Of a DNA stretch of 64,000 bases, positions 36,561 through 48,376 are shown piece by piece; the stretch's first letter is position 1, and each line of letters starts with the position of its first letter. Below the pieces are notes generated by a model, which saw only the letters and a list, made by a program, of their open reading frames with translations, did not search any database and had not been told where the DNA came from. The position numbers were made by a program, and so were the translations under genes. This DNA is from Elmis aenea (taxonomy: Eukaryota > Arthropoda > Insecta > Coleoptera > Elmidae), in NCBI GenBank assembly GCA_947652605.1, contig OX393578.1, positions 59,527,415 through 59,591,414 on the forward strand. Direction: 5' to 3'.

Positions 36561-37869
36561 TTTTGAATCCTGCTCAATCCCTTTATTGAACATTTTCGTA
36601 CCATTTTTAAGATATTTAAGTCCAAAGTTATATACATTTTACATTTAGCATTCAATTGCAAAGTAATATTTTGCTTATGTATAATAATTAACTCCAAAAT
36701 TTCATCTGCACATCTCTTAAATTTTGTGAGAAGGCCAAAAGTCGAAATCAAAAACGTTCATTCATAATTCATAAGTTTGCTCGGCTAATTTTGGTATAAG
36801 TAGCCTACATAAAATAACAAAATTTCAGAAATGCTAATAGGTAGAACTGTTCGCATTTTTTTCGTGATTTTCCAAACGAATAACCCACAATTCGCTAATA
36901 AGGAACACGTAAAAATGTGGTTTGCAAAAGTATTCTATCTAAATTATTATTATTGTTTACCTAATTCTCAATGTTATAAATTATTATTTTTTGTAAAACA
37001 ATCTAATCATTCTCGAGGCAACCTTCACAATGTTTTGGGCAAAAATTTGTATTTCCGCAAAGCCAAACATGCTAAGAAAATTAAATTTTAAAACATAGTA
37101 ACCACAATAGAGTATTTTGGTACCAGTTTCGACAAACCAATTATTTTAGTGTTAAGTTATCCAAATAAATAAATTATTTATCCCGTTACAAGGATTATAC
37201 TTAAATAAACTGGTTAGTTTACTGCTATCACAGAACAAAAGTATCTTAAGTATGTAATTCTAATTAGGCATGGGAAAATGACATACGGGTGAAGTGAAAT
37301 CGAACAAAGTTTGTTTGACATCGTACAATTGCTTATTGGAAACTAAATCAAAGTATTACAGTTGTTGCATTGGCATAAAAGTCAATATTCGATTGATGAC
37401 AACACAAGGATGTCACTTATATGATTGAAATTAGGCTTAAATCATTTTAAAAATGTGTAGTACATCTCAAATTTGTATAGAGGTTGTTAAGAAATTTTAT
37501 AAACACGTAAAAGTACAAAAAATTACTCAAAAATGGTCAAACTAGCCAAAGTTACAATGTGGTTCTACTTTCATTGTATTATTTGGGGTTTCAAAAAAGC
37601 AAGGACGTACTGAATTAATATTGTTTAACAGGAGAGGTAACTCGACGCAAAAACTGGCCAAAAAAGTACCAAACAGTACACCTACTTTAAAAATTACAAG
37701 GTGTTTGTTTGGCCCATTATTTTAAACCCAAAAATGTCTGTTGTGTATGTTTTTCGAAAAATTAAAACCAGAAATGTGGTAGGAGATATGAAAAATCACG
37801 CAACATAATCCTTTTGATAAGTTTTTCATACCAAAATATATCATAAAATAGACAGCTTGTCATCCATTA
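36561..37869. other. No recognised feature
   Basis: AT-rich; frames at 36527-36751 and 36831-37091 show no domain. Confidence 0.45.
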
Positions 37870-37871
37870 TA

Positions 37872-38604
37872 CAGTGTGTCCAAAAAGTATGGAATATGCT
37901 ATATATCTCAGTAAATATCCACTATAGGGAAAAATGTTTTGAATAAAAGTTGTTGGGTACTTAGTTTTCCACCATAAGACAAAGTTTAAACTCTATTTTT
38001 TCGAATAACAAAAGCGCAATGAAAAACCCCTATATTATACTCATTTTCGAGAGAATTTTTTACTCCTTTCAATGATGCAGAACTTGTACTTTTCCTTAAA
38101 CAACTTTTTGAGAAAAACGCAAAAAATACTCTGACCTTATTTTAATTGTTTAGTATTTATTTCTAACAAAAACATCATAAGAAATAAATTTTTTGACGAA
38201 ATCGACAAAAAGTGTTCAAACTGTGAACCATTCACAGCTTGGCAACGATAAACTCGGTTTTTAAGCCCGGTGATAACATTCCCAACGATTTCAGGTGTAA
38301 TTTTTCTAATACGATCTTTTAAATTGTCGATATTCTCCGGCCTCTTAGCATAAACTTAATTTTTAAGGTGACCCCATCATTGAAAAGAGGAAAAATTCTT
38401 TATCAAATAAGTGTAATATAGGGGTATCTTGCCATTTTAAAAAAATCAATTGTTTTTATTGCGCTTTTGTTATTCGAAAAAAAAAATTAATTTGCTCTTG
38501 TGGTGGAAAACTAAGTACCAAACAACTTTTATTCAAAACATTTTTCCCTAAAGTGGATATTTACGGAGACATTATAGCATATTCCATACCTTTTGGACAC
38601 TCTG
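37872..38604 (-). mobile_element. Tc1/mariner-derived element, copy 1 (733 bp, both ends present)
   Basis: Inverted repeats of about 40-50 bp start with CAGTGTGTCCAAAAAGTATG at 37872 and, reversed, CAGAGTGTCCAAAAGGTATG ending at 38604. TA borders both. On the minus strand 38361-38160 encodes VYAKRPENIDNLKDRIRKIT, PEIVGNVITGLKNRVYRCQA and NGSQFEHFLSIS, the last part of a Tc1/mariner-superfamily transposase, in one open frame after an internal stop just before VY. The catalytic triad region is deleted, so it depended on another source of transposase. Confidence 0.88.
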
Positions 38605-38606
38605 TA

Positions 38607-39869
38607 CATATGCTGTAGAATGCAAGATGCATTTTACATGAAAATGTTAATTTAACTGTTTGATCGAACATTTTACAAAACTTACGTAAAATGAAATTTT
38701 TTGTATGCACAATTTTTTGAAGAAACAACAATGTTAGATGAACGATTACAGAAAAATAACTTTTCATTGAAACTCCCGCATGTGCAGTGATTTTCCATTC
38801 ACAGAAATTTGCATGAAATCACGAAGAATTTGTATTCACTCGTTGCCGTTACAAATCCCATATTTAAATTAAGGCCACGTTCATAAACATTTTTTCCCAT
38901 AAAATGCCACTAGCAGAAATTTCTTCCTGACGTCACAGATTACACTGTTGATGTAACAAATAGTTATATTAGGATTAGTATGAGAAACCAGGAGTTTAAT
39001 TGTATAAAAATTAATTAATTTAAAAATAATTATGATAGAAAATGTACAGTCATTTGCTGTAGAATGATAATTGAAAACGCAATATAAATTTAAAAATATA
39101 CCTGCTAGCTTGTTAGCAAAAACCGGGATTCTAGTTTTTAACCATTATTATTAAATCCCTAAACTACTTTTCAAGTGTGGATCATTTACTGTCTTTTATT
39201 CCCAAAATAAGCAAAAAATCAGCAATTTTAACTCTACAAGCTATTACAGAATGAATATAGAGCTTTTTATTATTTAAGCAATAAATATAACTAACAATAT
39301 TGGCTCATTAATTTTTTTATACAATTATACACCACGTCGCCTTCAAAACATTATGTACCTCGCAAGAAAATACATTAACCCGTTTTTTATTAACACAATT
39401 TTTACTACAATATATTTTAATTACTTCCACAGTTTGTTTTTGATACCTAAGTGGTTTGGAAACTTGTTTTTAGTAGGTTTGTGCCATAGTTCAAGAACAC
39501 CCAAGTCGGCAATTGTTGTGTTAACAACTATAACTTTTTATTTACAGGATAAACAAAATAACAGCAGTTATTATATTGTTTGCAATACGCGGTACAAAAT
39601 GTTTTAGCACAATTTCTCAGAATTGCGATGTATGCTTTGTAATTTACAGCAGAAAAGCAAAAATTAAGAGAAGCAATGGAAATATCCATGCCATTAAAGT
39701 ATCTCAAGCATCATAAATATTTCAAAAAAATGATGACGTAGGTCAAATTTGAAAATGGCATCAGATTTCCGTTTAAATTTCTGTACAAATTTGCTAATTT
39801 AAACGTTTCTGTATCTTTAATATTAACGCAGTTACCCATACAACAGGTTTGAAAAATTGGCACCCTGTA
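38607..39869. other. No recognised feature
   Basis: AT-rich. The frame at 39353-39607 (84 codons) has no recognisable domain. Confidence 0.45.
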
Positions 39870-40447
39870 TAGGAAAATTGTTTTAACATTTAAGAACATG
39901 GGGATCTCAGAAACCCTTAAAGAAAGGAATGATTAAATAAGCAAAAACAATGTTTTATATGCCGAGTTTAAATCTAAGCTGAAAAATGAAACCAAACGTT
40001 GGATAAACTGGAAATTACGAAAAAAATCAGACAATTCTTTCAATATTGATAGCAAAACTTCACTGAATTAAGTACATTTGTCTATTTTATCTAATAACTC
40101 AAGCAATGTTTGCAGGTTTTTCATAAAAATGTGTAAATTATTAGAAACATGGACTCCAAAACATAACAAATTAACCACAATTCACTAAATCCATTGATAA
40201 TTTCTCTACAAAAATAACTAAAATTGGAGATAAACAGTAATAGAAATGTCTCTTCCAAAAATAATAAAATTTTACACACAACCTAAGGCAAATAATATTT
40301 AATGTTTGTTTGGACAATAGCACTACTTTTAAGTGGACCTATATTAACTACATTTCGAGTGATTTTGTAATTAAAATTAACACTGTATTTATTACTGTTA
40401 ATCGTTTTCTGATGCCACCTGTTCTTCGCGTTGAAACATGCACCCTG
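39870..40447 (+). mobile_element. CAGGGTG-family element, near complete (about 578 bp)
   Basis: The left end (a degenerate CAGGGTG, then TTTAAGAACATGGGGATCTC) and the right end (reversed: CAGGGTGCATGTTTCAACG, AAGAACAGG, ATCAGAAAA) form imperfect inverted repeats. The middle matches 4655-4720 and 5805-5966. The right tip is CACCCTG at 40441-40447 followed by TA. Another CACCCTGTA at 39861-39869 directly precedes the left end, so it may have landed next to an older copy. There is no transposase. Confidence 0.65.
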
Positions 40448-40454
40448 TATAGAT

Positions 40455-41440
40455 AGTACTATTTTGTGATGGGTTTGTATAATACTATTTTGTGATGGGT
40501 TTGTATAATACTGTTTTATGATGGGTTTGTAAAATACTATTTTGTGATGGGTTTGTATAATACTATTTTGTGATGGGTTTGTATAATACTATTTTGTGAT
40601 GGGTTTGTATAATACTATTTTGTGATGGGTTTGTATAATACTATTTTGTGATGAGTTTGTATAATACTATTTTGTGATGGGTTTGTATAATACTATATTG
40701 TGATGGGTTTGTAAAATACTATTTTGTGATGGGTTTGTATAATACTATTTTGTGATGGGTTTGTATAATACTATTTTGTGATGTATTTGTATAATACTAT
40801 TTTGTGATGGGTTTATATAATACTATTTTGTGATGAATTTGTATAATACTATTTTGTGATGAGTGTGTATAATACTATTTTGTGATGGGTTTGTATAATA
40901 CTATTTTGTGATAAGTTTGTATAATACTTTTTTGTGATGGGTTTGTAAAATACAATTTTGTGATGGGTTTGTATAATACTATTTTGTGATGGGTTTGTAT
41001 AATACTATATTGTGATGGGTTTGTAAAATACTATTTTGTGATGGGTTTGTATAATACTATTTTGTGATGGGATTGTATAATACTATTTTGTGATGGGTTT
41101 GTGTAACACTATTTTGTGATGGGTTTATATAATGCTATTTTGTGATGGATTTGTATAATACTATTTTGTGATGGATTTATATAATACTTTTTTGTGATGG
41201 GTTTGTATAATACTATTTTGTGATGAGTTTGTATAATACTATTTTGTGATGGGTTTGTATAATACTATTTTGTGATGGGTTTGTATAATACTATTTTGTG
41301 ATGGGTCTGTATAATACTATTTTGTGATGGGTTTTTATAATACTATTTTGTGATGAGTTTGTATAATACTATTTTGTGATGAGTTTGTATAATACTATTT
41401 TGTAATTGGTAGGTATAATACTATTTTGTGATGGGTTTGC
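40455..41440 (+). repeat. 26-bp minisatellite, about 38 units
   Basis: The unit is GATGGGTTTG followed by TATAATACTATTTTGT. Most units differ from it by 0-3 substitutions (GATGAGT, TATATTG, GTAAAATAC variants recur), and length is nearly always 26. Identical variants recurring in separate blocks (for example the GTATAATACTATATTG then GTAAAATAC pair near 40690 and 41005) suggest block duplication. The array begins 8 bp past the right tip of the preceding element. Confidence 0.97.
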
Positions 41441-43340
41441 ACGAATACCGGTACAAACTGCCTGGAAAGGGGACATGAAAATTTAATTTTTGTAATCCTT
41501 TTATACTTAAAGCCACAATTTAGCTAAAAATGGCAATCATCTTTAATTATTTTTTATGCGTTTTACCCAAAATTTTGTTTTAAAGCACAATTATGTTGTC
41601 TAATTTAAATCGAGATATTATAAAATAAAATTTTACCGTTTTTGTACAAAATTCTTAGAAAATAATTAATGGTTGTTCTACAAAAAAATTTATAACTACT
41701 GCTTAAAAATTTTTACGAAATGGGAAACCGTACAACCTCAATAACAGTGCCTAGTCGGGCCAAGCTAATTACATTAATACACGATTTTTTCATACAAAAT
41801 ACAGGCACACATAAAGCATAATTTACCGTTAGGCACGTGCTGATAAATATAATTATTTATGTTTGGCTAGTTTTATTATCAGGAAGGAATACGGTACAAT
41901 TGAGTAAACCTTGTAAAATGGCACTAAACATGTCATGCGTACTTCATAAATAAAGCAAACTAACTTTGTAAATTTCCCCGTGAATAATGAATTTTAAAAG
42001 GGAACCAAAATTTTCTTGTCGGCGTTTTAACGATTATCAAAGTAGGACGAGAATTTTTTTTGTAAACAAAGGCTGCAGTATCCTTAATATGTGCTACATA
42101 AAAAGCGCTTTTAAAAATTTTTGAATAAATTTTAAAAGCATAAAAAACATTTCCACATTACCCCATGTGTACCTACCTAATAAAATAACAATTAACGGTT
42201 TGAACAAACAGGAAACAACAAAGTCAAATCAATTAATTCAAAGAAACAGATTTTATCACCTGATGTTGAGAAATTGTAAGCATATAAAGCTTTCTTACAC
42301 TACATAGGTGTACCTAATAAAAACAAACATTGAAAGTGCCCCAAATCGAATTTTAAAAAAAAACCTAATTAAAGTAAGTGACATTTTTTTAGAAATGTGT
42401 TTTAGCTAAGCTTAATTAAGAAAATTGTAGAAAACAGATAGCAGAAGGTCTTATGTGCTTAATATGTATTTATTCCACACGTGTTTTGGCTGTTTTAAAC
42501 TACGCTTATCTTTTAAAAAAATTGATATCACCGAAAGCTCGTTAAAGTCAAAATTGTGACGGTTCAAAGATAAAAATTATTTCACCGTACATTGATAACC
42601 TACTAAAACACGTAGTTACGTAGTTTAAGTTTTTCGTTAAAACTTTAATTAGTACCTGTGCCAATTTATTCAAAAAAAGCGCTAGTATTCCTGTACAACA
42701 ATTTACATGAGTTAAGATATCGCAAAAAAGCTCAAATCATTAAAAAACCAGTGAAATTGATAAATCTACTGCTATTTCCTCTTTAACATTTTTTAATAAC
42801 TTAGCCCTTAACTAATTCCAACAAAAACAATGTGTTTAAAACACTAACGGTTTAAAAACTCTTTTTATAATATCAAAACCGTAAAAAAAGCATCAGCTTT
42901 CGCAATATATCAAGAAAATCAATAATATTACCCAAGTTTTCAAATCAATGAAATATTAATAATCAACCTTAATAGCATAACTATTTGGAAGCAAAAAGGT
43001 GTAAAATAAATTCTAAAAAGCTTTCAGACTCAAAAAGCAAACATATTCGAACGAAAAAATACATTTAAAGTTTCTTCAGCCTCTACTGTGGATAATTTAT
43101 TCGCACAAATGTTTTATTAACACTAAAAACACGTTAAACACTTTATAGCATTACTAAATTTTGGGAATTTTTGGCGATACACATTATTTTACTAATAATA
43201 AAAAGCACGTCTTAATAATAAAGACATAATTGCTGATCCTCTTTTCCAAAGACACTATTTTAAAATTTACACAGAAAAACAACTCAAAAAGCCTGCTTAG
43301 TGCAAAGTAACGAAAAAGTTTAAACTCAAAATTTTCTCAC
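41441..43340. other. No recognised feature (start of fusilli intron 1)
   Basis: AT-rich sequence; the fusilli donor GTGAG lies at its right edge on the minus strand. Confidence 0.5.
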
Positions 43341-43490
43341 CTTATTTTGAATAACATCTATGATGACATAAATTAAAAGAACAATTTCTTGTTCATCCGA
43401 GCCCATGAGAGGGCCTTGCAGTCCAGCAGTAGCGACATAAAGGATGCACACATGATGAGGCCCAATCATATTGAGACCTTTGATACTCAT
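43341..43490 (-). CDS. fus: fusilli/ESRP homologue, first coding exon
   Basis: This encodes residues 1-50. The ATG at 43490 is the first possible start: an in-frame TAA lies two codons upstream. The block VCILYVATAGLQGPLMGSD (residues 14-32), then EQEIVLLIYVIIDVIQNK, matches the N-terminus of Fusilli/ESRP proteins (hydrophobic strand, TAGxxG, GSDExE, LLxxxxxDV). The exon ends AAG|GTGAG, an almost ideal donor, in phase 0, and joins exon 2 as ...QNK|VVGVQQ, reproducing the family's conserved NK-V-G junction region. This segment starts the N-terminal domain, for which an RNase H-like fold has been proposed; I see no proof of activity. Confidence 0.92.
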
Positions 43491-43600
43491 TTGTTAAAAA
43501 AATCAAGGTGTCACCCTCAACTCAAAATATTCCCAAGTTAGGTTATGTTACGCGCACTCCGCCATGTTGCCACGAGGTAACACTTGTTGCTTACTGATTT
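43491..43600 (-). promoter_or_regulatory. fus: fusilli 5' leader with a 5-codon upstream ORF
   Basis: No acceptor AG stands close before the ATG, so the leader is probably continuous with exon 1. At 43565-43548 ATGGCGGAGTGCGCGTAA is a complete upstream ORF (MAECA), 57 nt before the main start. Its AACATGGCGG context also resembles the YY1-type ATGGCGG element common just downstream of transcription starts. TCAGT at 43597-43593 fits the arthropod initiator and would give a leader of about 105 nt. No TATA box is visible. The start site is inference; the uORF is seen directly. Confidence 0.5.
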
Positions 43601-46599
43601 TTTCAATTTGCAACGCTGTACTAAAGCAAACGACATGAAACAAATTTCAACTTTTGTTTATTTACATCGTTTTAACGCGAAAAAAGCTGATTTTTAACGA
43701 GCGGGAAGTGTAGTTTCCAGAAATTCGCCCGAAAATATTTAAACAGCAAAAAGATTGTATTAAAGTGGTTTATTTTTACAAGCCGTTATCTCGCGGGGTT
43801 TATTATATCTTATCAATTTTAAAGGTACGATCACAGACTTGTATATTATTAGCTTAACCTAAACTTTTCTTGAAATCATTCAATCGCGATGGAATTGAAA
43901 ACTGTTGCACTTTCTTCGGCTTGTTGATTATTTATTTATATATAATATCACACGAGGCATATGACTATTTCTGAGTTAAAAAGGCCTTTTATGAGCATTT
44001 AAAAAGAGTCACATTCACAAACAACGTTAAAAACTTAGTTTAAATTATTTTAAAAAGTGTCTAATCGACTTGGGTCGAGATATTTGTTGTATGAAACGGT
44101 TGTAATTTCATATTTGTGTGTTTTTAAAACTTATTGGATGGGTTCCGAGCAGGTGTGATTCGTTGGTACTTATTGGGAACTTCGGGATCATACAGGTACC
44201 GCTAGGATTGTGATAAACTTTGCGAACGTGGCATTAACAATGTTGAGAAGTACAATTTTAGCACAGTCACTAGTATAATTACACATAACAAATATTTGCA
44301 CAAAGTTTAAGTTCACTTTTATTCGACGCTAGGCTTAAAATATCAACAGGTAAAGTTTGTAATCGCGTTATGGTGTACGAATTTGCGTCGTTCGAGTAAC
44401 TTTTCACAGCCGTTTTTCTGGGTTCGTTCACGGTTTTGTTTGTAAATTTAGTGATACTGTGGATTTTCTACACGTTTCATTTCGAGTACAGGTTAGCGTA
44501 GTCTCAATTTTTGCTGTACTCATGCGAGGGGCCGCGTAGACTGGTTTCCTACCTGAGCGGTAAACCAATCGGGGAGAGGTATGTACAGTCTAAAGCAAGG
44601 TAACTGTAATCACCCAGCTTATATCTAAGTTATATAATTAAACAATTCGTGCTCGGTGCTTATTCTTCGTTAAAATTTTCAGTTCGGCGGTCTTGAGTGA
44701 CTCTAAAGCGAGAAATTTTGAATTAGCAACCTTGGGTACTGATTATTACCACTTTTAATCGGAGCTGACGAAGAGAGTAGCGTAGGTGCTGTTTTTAATT
44801 GCAAATATATTTGCATTCCGCTATGATACATAAGTTTTCTTCATAAATCTAAAGGTCATGCTATATTTATAGAAGCTTTGGCTTTATCTGTGTTTTAAAA
44901 AAATAAAAACTGGCGAGGTATTTGTCTTGTGGTTCCGTTAGACCGCTGAACTTGCGCAACCTGATGATACCTCGATACCAGCGCGTCCTCCAAATATATC
45001 CTACAGATTAAAAAATCTAGCTTTTTGCTCCTGATTCATTCACACGAAATTTCCCTATTTCCTTTAAACGGTACACGTACATGCAAATAGTTAATGGAAT
45101 GGCCTTTTTAAGTTCCACAATGTACAGTCGAAATAAAAACAGTAACTAAGCAAGCTACTATTGGACAAACACCTGTGGAATGGTAAAAGCTGATTGGTTG
45201 TCACGTTTGATCGTAGTAAGCCATGACTCTAATGTGTACTAGACTGTGTGAAAACGTTTGATGTTCTGTATATTTGTTTTGTTCTGCACGTGACTAAACA
45301 GCTCTGGCGACGCGTCGAGTTCCCGCACGTGAGGGACAAAGAGAATGAGATAGCTAGCGTGGTGGAATTTGTTGGGTTCTGTAATGGACTGGTGGATGTT
45401 ATTTCAAAAAATTGTACGTGTGATGTTTCTGGTTAGGAATTTTGCAAAAATTGTTGTTTGCGTTTGTCTATCTGAAAATTATTGACATGATGAAATGTAC
45501 TTAAGATTTTCGCTGCATCGACTCCGAAATATAATCTTTCTTGTTTGATATATACTCAAAATTCTAACGTTACGTAAAAAGATATGACCGAAGTGATTCA
45601 ATTCGAAAAAGCTCGTCGTGGTTCTTCATTTTATCTCCTTGATTTTTTAGCAAGTTCATAATTATTCCAGAAAAACAAATTACAAACGAAATTTCACCAA
45701 ATTGTTTTTATTAATTGTGTGAATTTGTTTGAAAATGTTTTGACACATACTTTTTGTACTTTTCGTAATATTAACTTGGTAATGATAATAGTAATTGGTA
45801 CTCTTGGGTGCTAAAGCAAATAATATGCCCAAAGTAAGTTTTAAGCCAATTGGTTTAATTTAAACAGTTTTCAATAATTTTTTTCGAAAACAGTGTGCAG
45901 TTATCAGTTATTGAAGTCTTTCAATGATTGATGACAAGTTTTTATGTTAACGAACTGGGTATGAATAATTATATTTAGGGTATTAATAACGTGTCTATGA
46001 AGTTTAAATCCATTTGCTTTAGTTCGAAAATGATTCGGTATTTTTTTGAAACAAGTGCCTTAGTATTTTTTGGAATTTTATTGTTAATTATTTAAAAAAA
46101 TATATAAATAAACTATTAATGGTGTACAAAAGTGTCGATGAAGTCTTAAAGCAATTGATTTGGCAAGAAAAATTGTTTTTTTTTTAAGTACTTTAGTTTA
46201 GTAATGCATTTATTTATCGATATTTGAACATGTTGAGGTTAAAAAACTTACCAGTTTTAGTGTATAAATGTTTTTATATTTTTTTATCTAATCGCATGAA
46301 ACCAAAATTAAAGGTAAGAGCATTTTATTCTATGAAATATTATATGTAACCCCGACCCTCTCAAATTCAATCTTTCAACCCCAGGAGATCAGCAGTCTAC
46401 AGAAAGGGGTTACTACCTACAACGCACGGAACAAGTTTTAATTTTCCATCTCAGTTACCTAATAGTATTATCGGAGTACACACTAAAAATTCAAGTTTTG
46501 ACCTTTGCTCGATTCCAACACTTACGGAAGAGCAAATGTGTTATTACGTTAGTTAATTGATTTAATCGGTTATCTGTATTCACGACCTGAGAATCTTCG
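43601..46599. other. Upstream flank of fusilli; CpG-richer, candidate initiator on + strand
   Basis: From about 44380 to 45430 CpG is clearly commoner than in the intron. On the + strand TTTTCAGTTCGGCGGTC at 44677 looks like an initiator, and CACGTG occurs at 45288 and 45328. From 45800 to 46230 three imperfect blocks (AAGTTTTAA-CCAATTGGTTT, GAAGTTTAAATCCATTTGCTTT, GAAGTCTTAAAGCAATTGATTT) recur at about 140-155 bp, a decayed tandem repeat. No coding exon was recognised. Confidence 0.35.
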
Positions 46600-47371
46600 A
46601 ACAGCATTTACATTTTTAGTACATCGATCAAATGAAAGGCCATTTTTTTGCCCATTTTCCGACACATGATGCAACCGCGAAAGCAAAACGGGCATTCAAA
46701 ATTCACAACTAGAAAAAACAGTAACTTTCTAATGCTGATATTTCCATGCAAAATTTTGTACAGGTTTGAGCCCATATAATCCCGAAATTTACAGCAGGTT
46801 AAAGAGCAAGATGGGTCCCGCGAATGCTCTATACAGAACACCAAATTTTCTAGCACTATTGTGACCGTTTTAAACGAATTCCAATGATTTTATGCGGACA
46901 TTCATCACAACTGATGAGACGTATATTTATAGCTACACACTTAAGAAAAACGAACACACCAAACAATGGAAGCAAAGATATTCTTTGCCTCCGAGGAAGG
47001 CGAAGAAGTTACTTCGACTGGAAAAGTAGTGGCGTCGATTTTTTGGGACTAACATTGACCACCTTTCCAAGAGCAAGGCTATAACTGGGAAGTACTGTGC
47101 TGATTTAGTGAACCAATTTAAACAAAAAGAATGTCGAAAACAGACCGGGTTAGGCGAAGAAAAATGTGAACTTTTACTATGACAACCCACCACCCCACTT
47201 ATTCCAAACTGCAATTTCCAAATTTGAAGATACAGGCTTCGAATTGATTCCTCTTGCACCTTCTTCTCCAGTTTTGACCTCCTCTGACTACCACCTGTTT
47301 CCAAACTAGAAAAAAAAAACTTAGTGAAACAAAAATTTCTATTAAATGAGGAGGTTATAGTGACTCTAGAA
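46600..47371 (+). pseudogene. mariner transposase, main part of a dead copy
   Basis: Across frames the + strand reads RARWVPRML, YCDRFKRIPM, a damaged ITTDETYIYSYT block (the first catalytic Asp of mariner lies in VTxDETW), KQWKQ..LPPRKAKK, KAITGKYCADLV, then GLGEEKCELLL followed by YDNPP (the second catalytic Asp region) and SSDYHLFPN. It is shredded by more than five shifts and stops. After NEEVIVTLEV it is cut by the hAT element at 47380, and the last part reappears at 49116. Confidence 0.85.
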
Positions 47372-47379
47372 GTGTAGAC

Positions 47380-48361
47380 CAGGGTTGGGCTGATGTACCT
47401 AAATCAATTGATTTAAATCAGCTTTTTTAAAAATTTAAATCAAACCAAATATTTTCACGATTCAACGTCACACTTCACATATAAATTATAAATATGCACG
47501 TTTTAATTTCACCCTTAAAAAAAACCGATAGTAAAATACGCCGGAAATATTGCCTATTGGCTTCTTATGGATTGGGATGGGAGAAATAAAGTGTCTTCAA
47601 CAATTTTCTTGTTAGAGACGCATTCCGGTAGATCTGCGTTGTATATTTTCACAATAGTTTTTAATTTTAGGGTCAAAAGATCTACAGCCTTATTCAAAAA
47701 GTTTGCAACAATTGGAAAAGTTTTTTATCATCAATTTCTCAGAAAGTTCTTTATAAAAGTTGATGTTTGACCTAAATCTAATATTAAGATGGAAAAAAAA
47801 AATATATGATACTAGTAAGTTACTAGATTTAGCGATTTAAAAATTATTCGCAAAAGTAAAGTGCCCCTATTTTAAGACTAACAAAAAATAAAAAATCGTG
47901 GGAAAAAGTTGTTTGGAAATCAAAAGTATGACAAAACAAAATTTAACGTTAATATTTCATTTTTAAACTTTACAGTAGTGTCAACATTTAAAAAGTTTGC
48001 GACTAATTGAAAAGTGTTTTATTATTGATTTTTGGGAAAATTGTATTCTTGAGAAAAGATGGTGCATGGTCTAAAACAAATTTTAAGTTAAAAAAAGCTC
48101 AAGAAAACTTCATACGGCACTAGCTTTTAGCGATTTTATAAATATTCGCAAGTGAAGTGTCCTCATCTGTCGTATTATTGAATTCTAACAATCCTTCCCT
48201 ATGAAGTCCTTTTATAGAAGATATAATCTTGGGTGAATAATGAATAAATTAGTTGTAAAAAGGGAAAATAGTCAAGTTTCCTAAAAAAAAAAAAAAAAAT
48301 CGTTTTTTTTTCATTTTTTAAAGTTAAATAATTTATTTTTATCAAATTTTGTCCAACCCTG
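47380..48361. mobile_element. hAT-like element with CAGGGTTGG ends (982 bp)
   Basis: The ends CAGGGTTGGGC at 47380 and, reversed, CAGGGTTGGAC ending at 48361 are bordered by GTGTAGAC and CTGTAGAC, an 8-bp target duplication with one mismatch. Just inside the left tip is the palindromic AAATCAATTGATTTAAATC. The internal frames (for example 47567-47770) show no transposase domain. It interrupts the mariner pseudogene. Confidence 0.85.
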
Positions 48362-48376
48362 CTGTAGACACTTATA

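Larger units (their letters stand above)
4614..43340 (-). other. fus: fusilli intron 1 (about 38.7 kb)
   Basis: On the minus strand it begins with GTGAG at 43340 and ends with TTTTGCTTCCAG at 4614. It is filled with transposon remnants listed separately, and I found no further fusilli coding exon in it. An intron of this size is compatible with the regulated, long-intron architecture of the gene in flies, but alternative first exons inside it cannot be excluded by eye. Confidence 0.85.

Noticed and set aside
40455..41440. CRISPR array
   Set aside because: Units are contiguous 26-bp repeats without spacers, in insect DNA; it is a minisatellite.
46933..47304. 123-codon minus-strand frame
   Set aside because: It is antisense to the mariner pseudogene on the plus strand, which carries the recognisable motifs.
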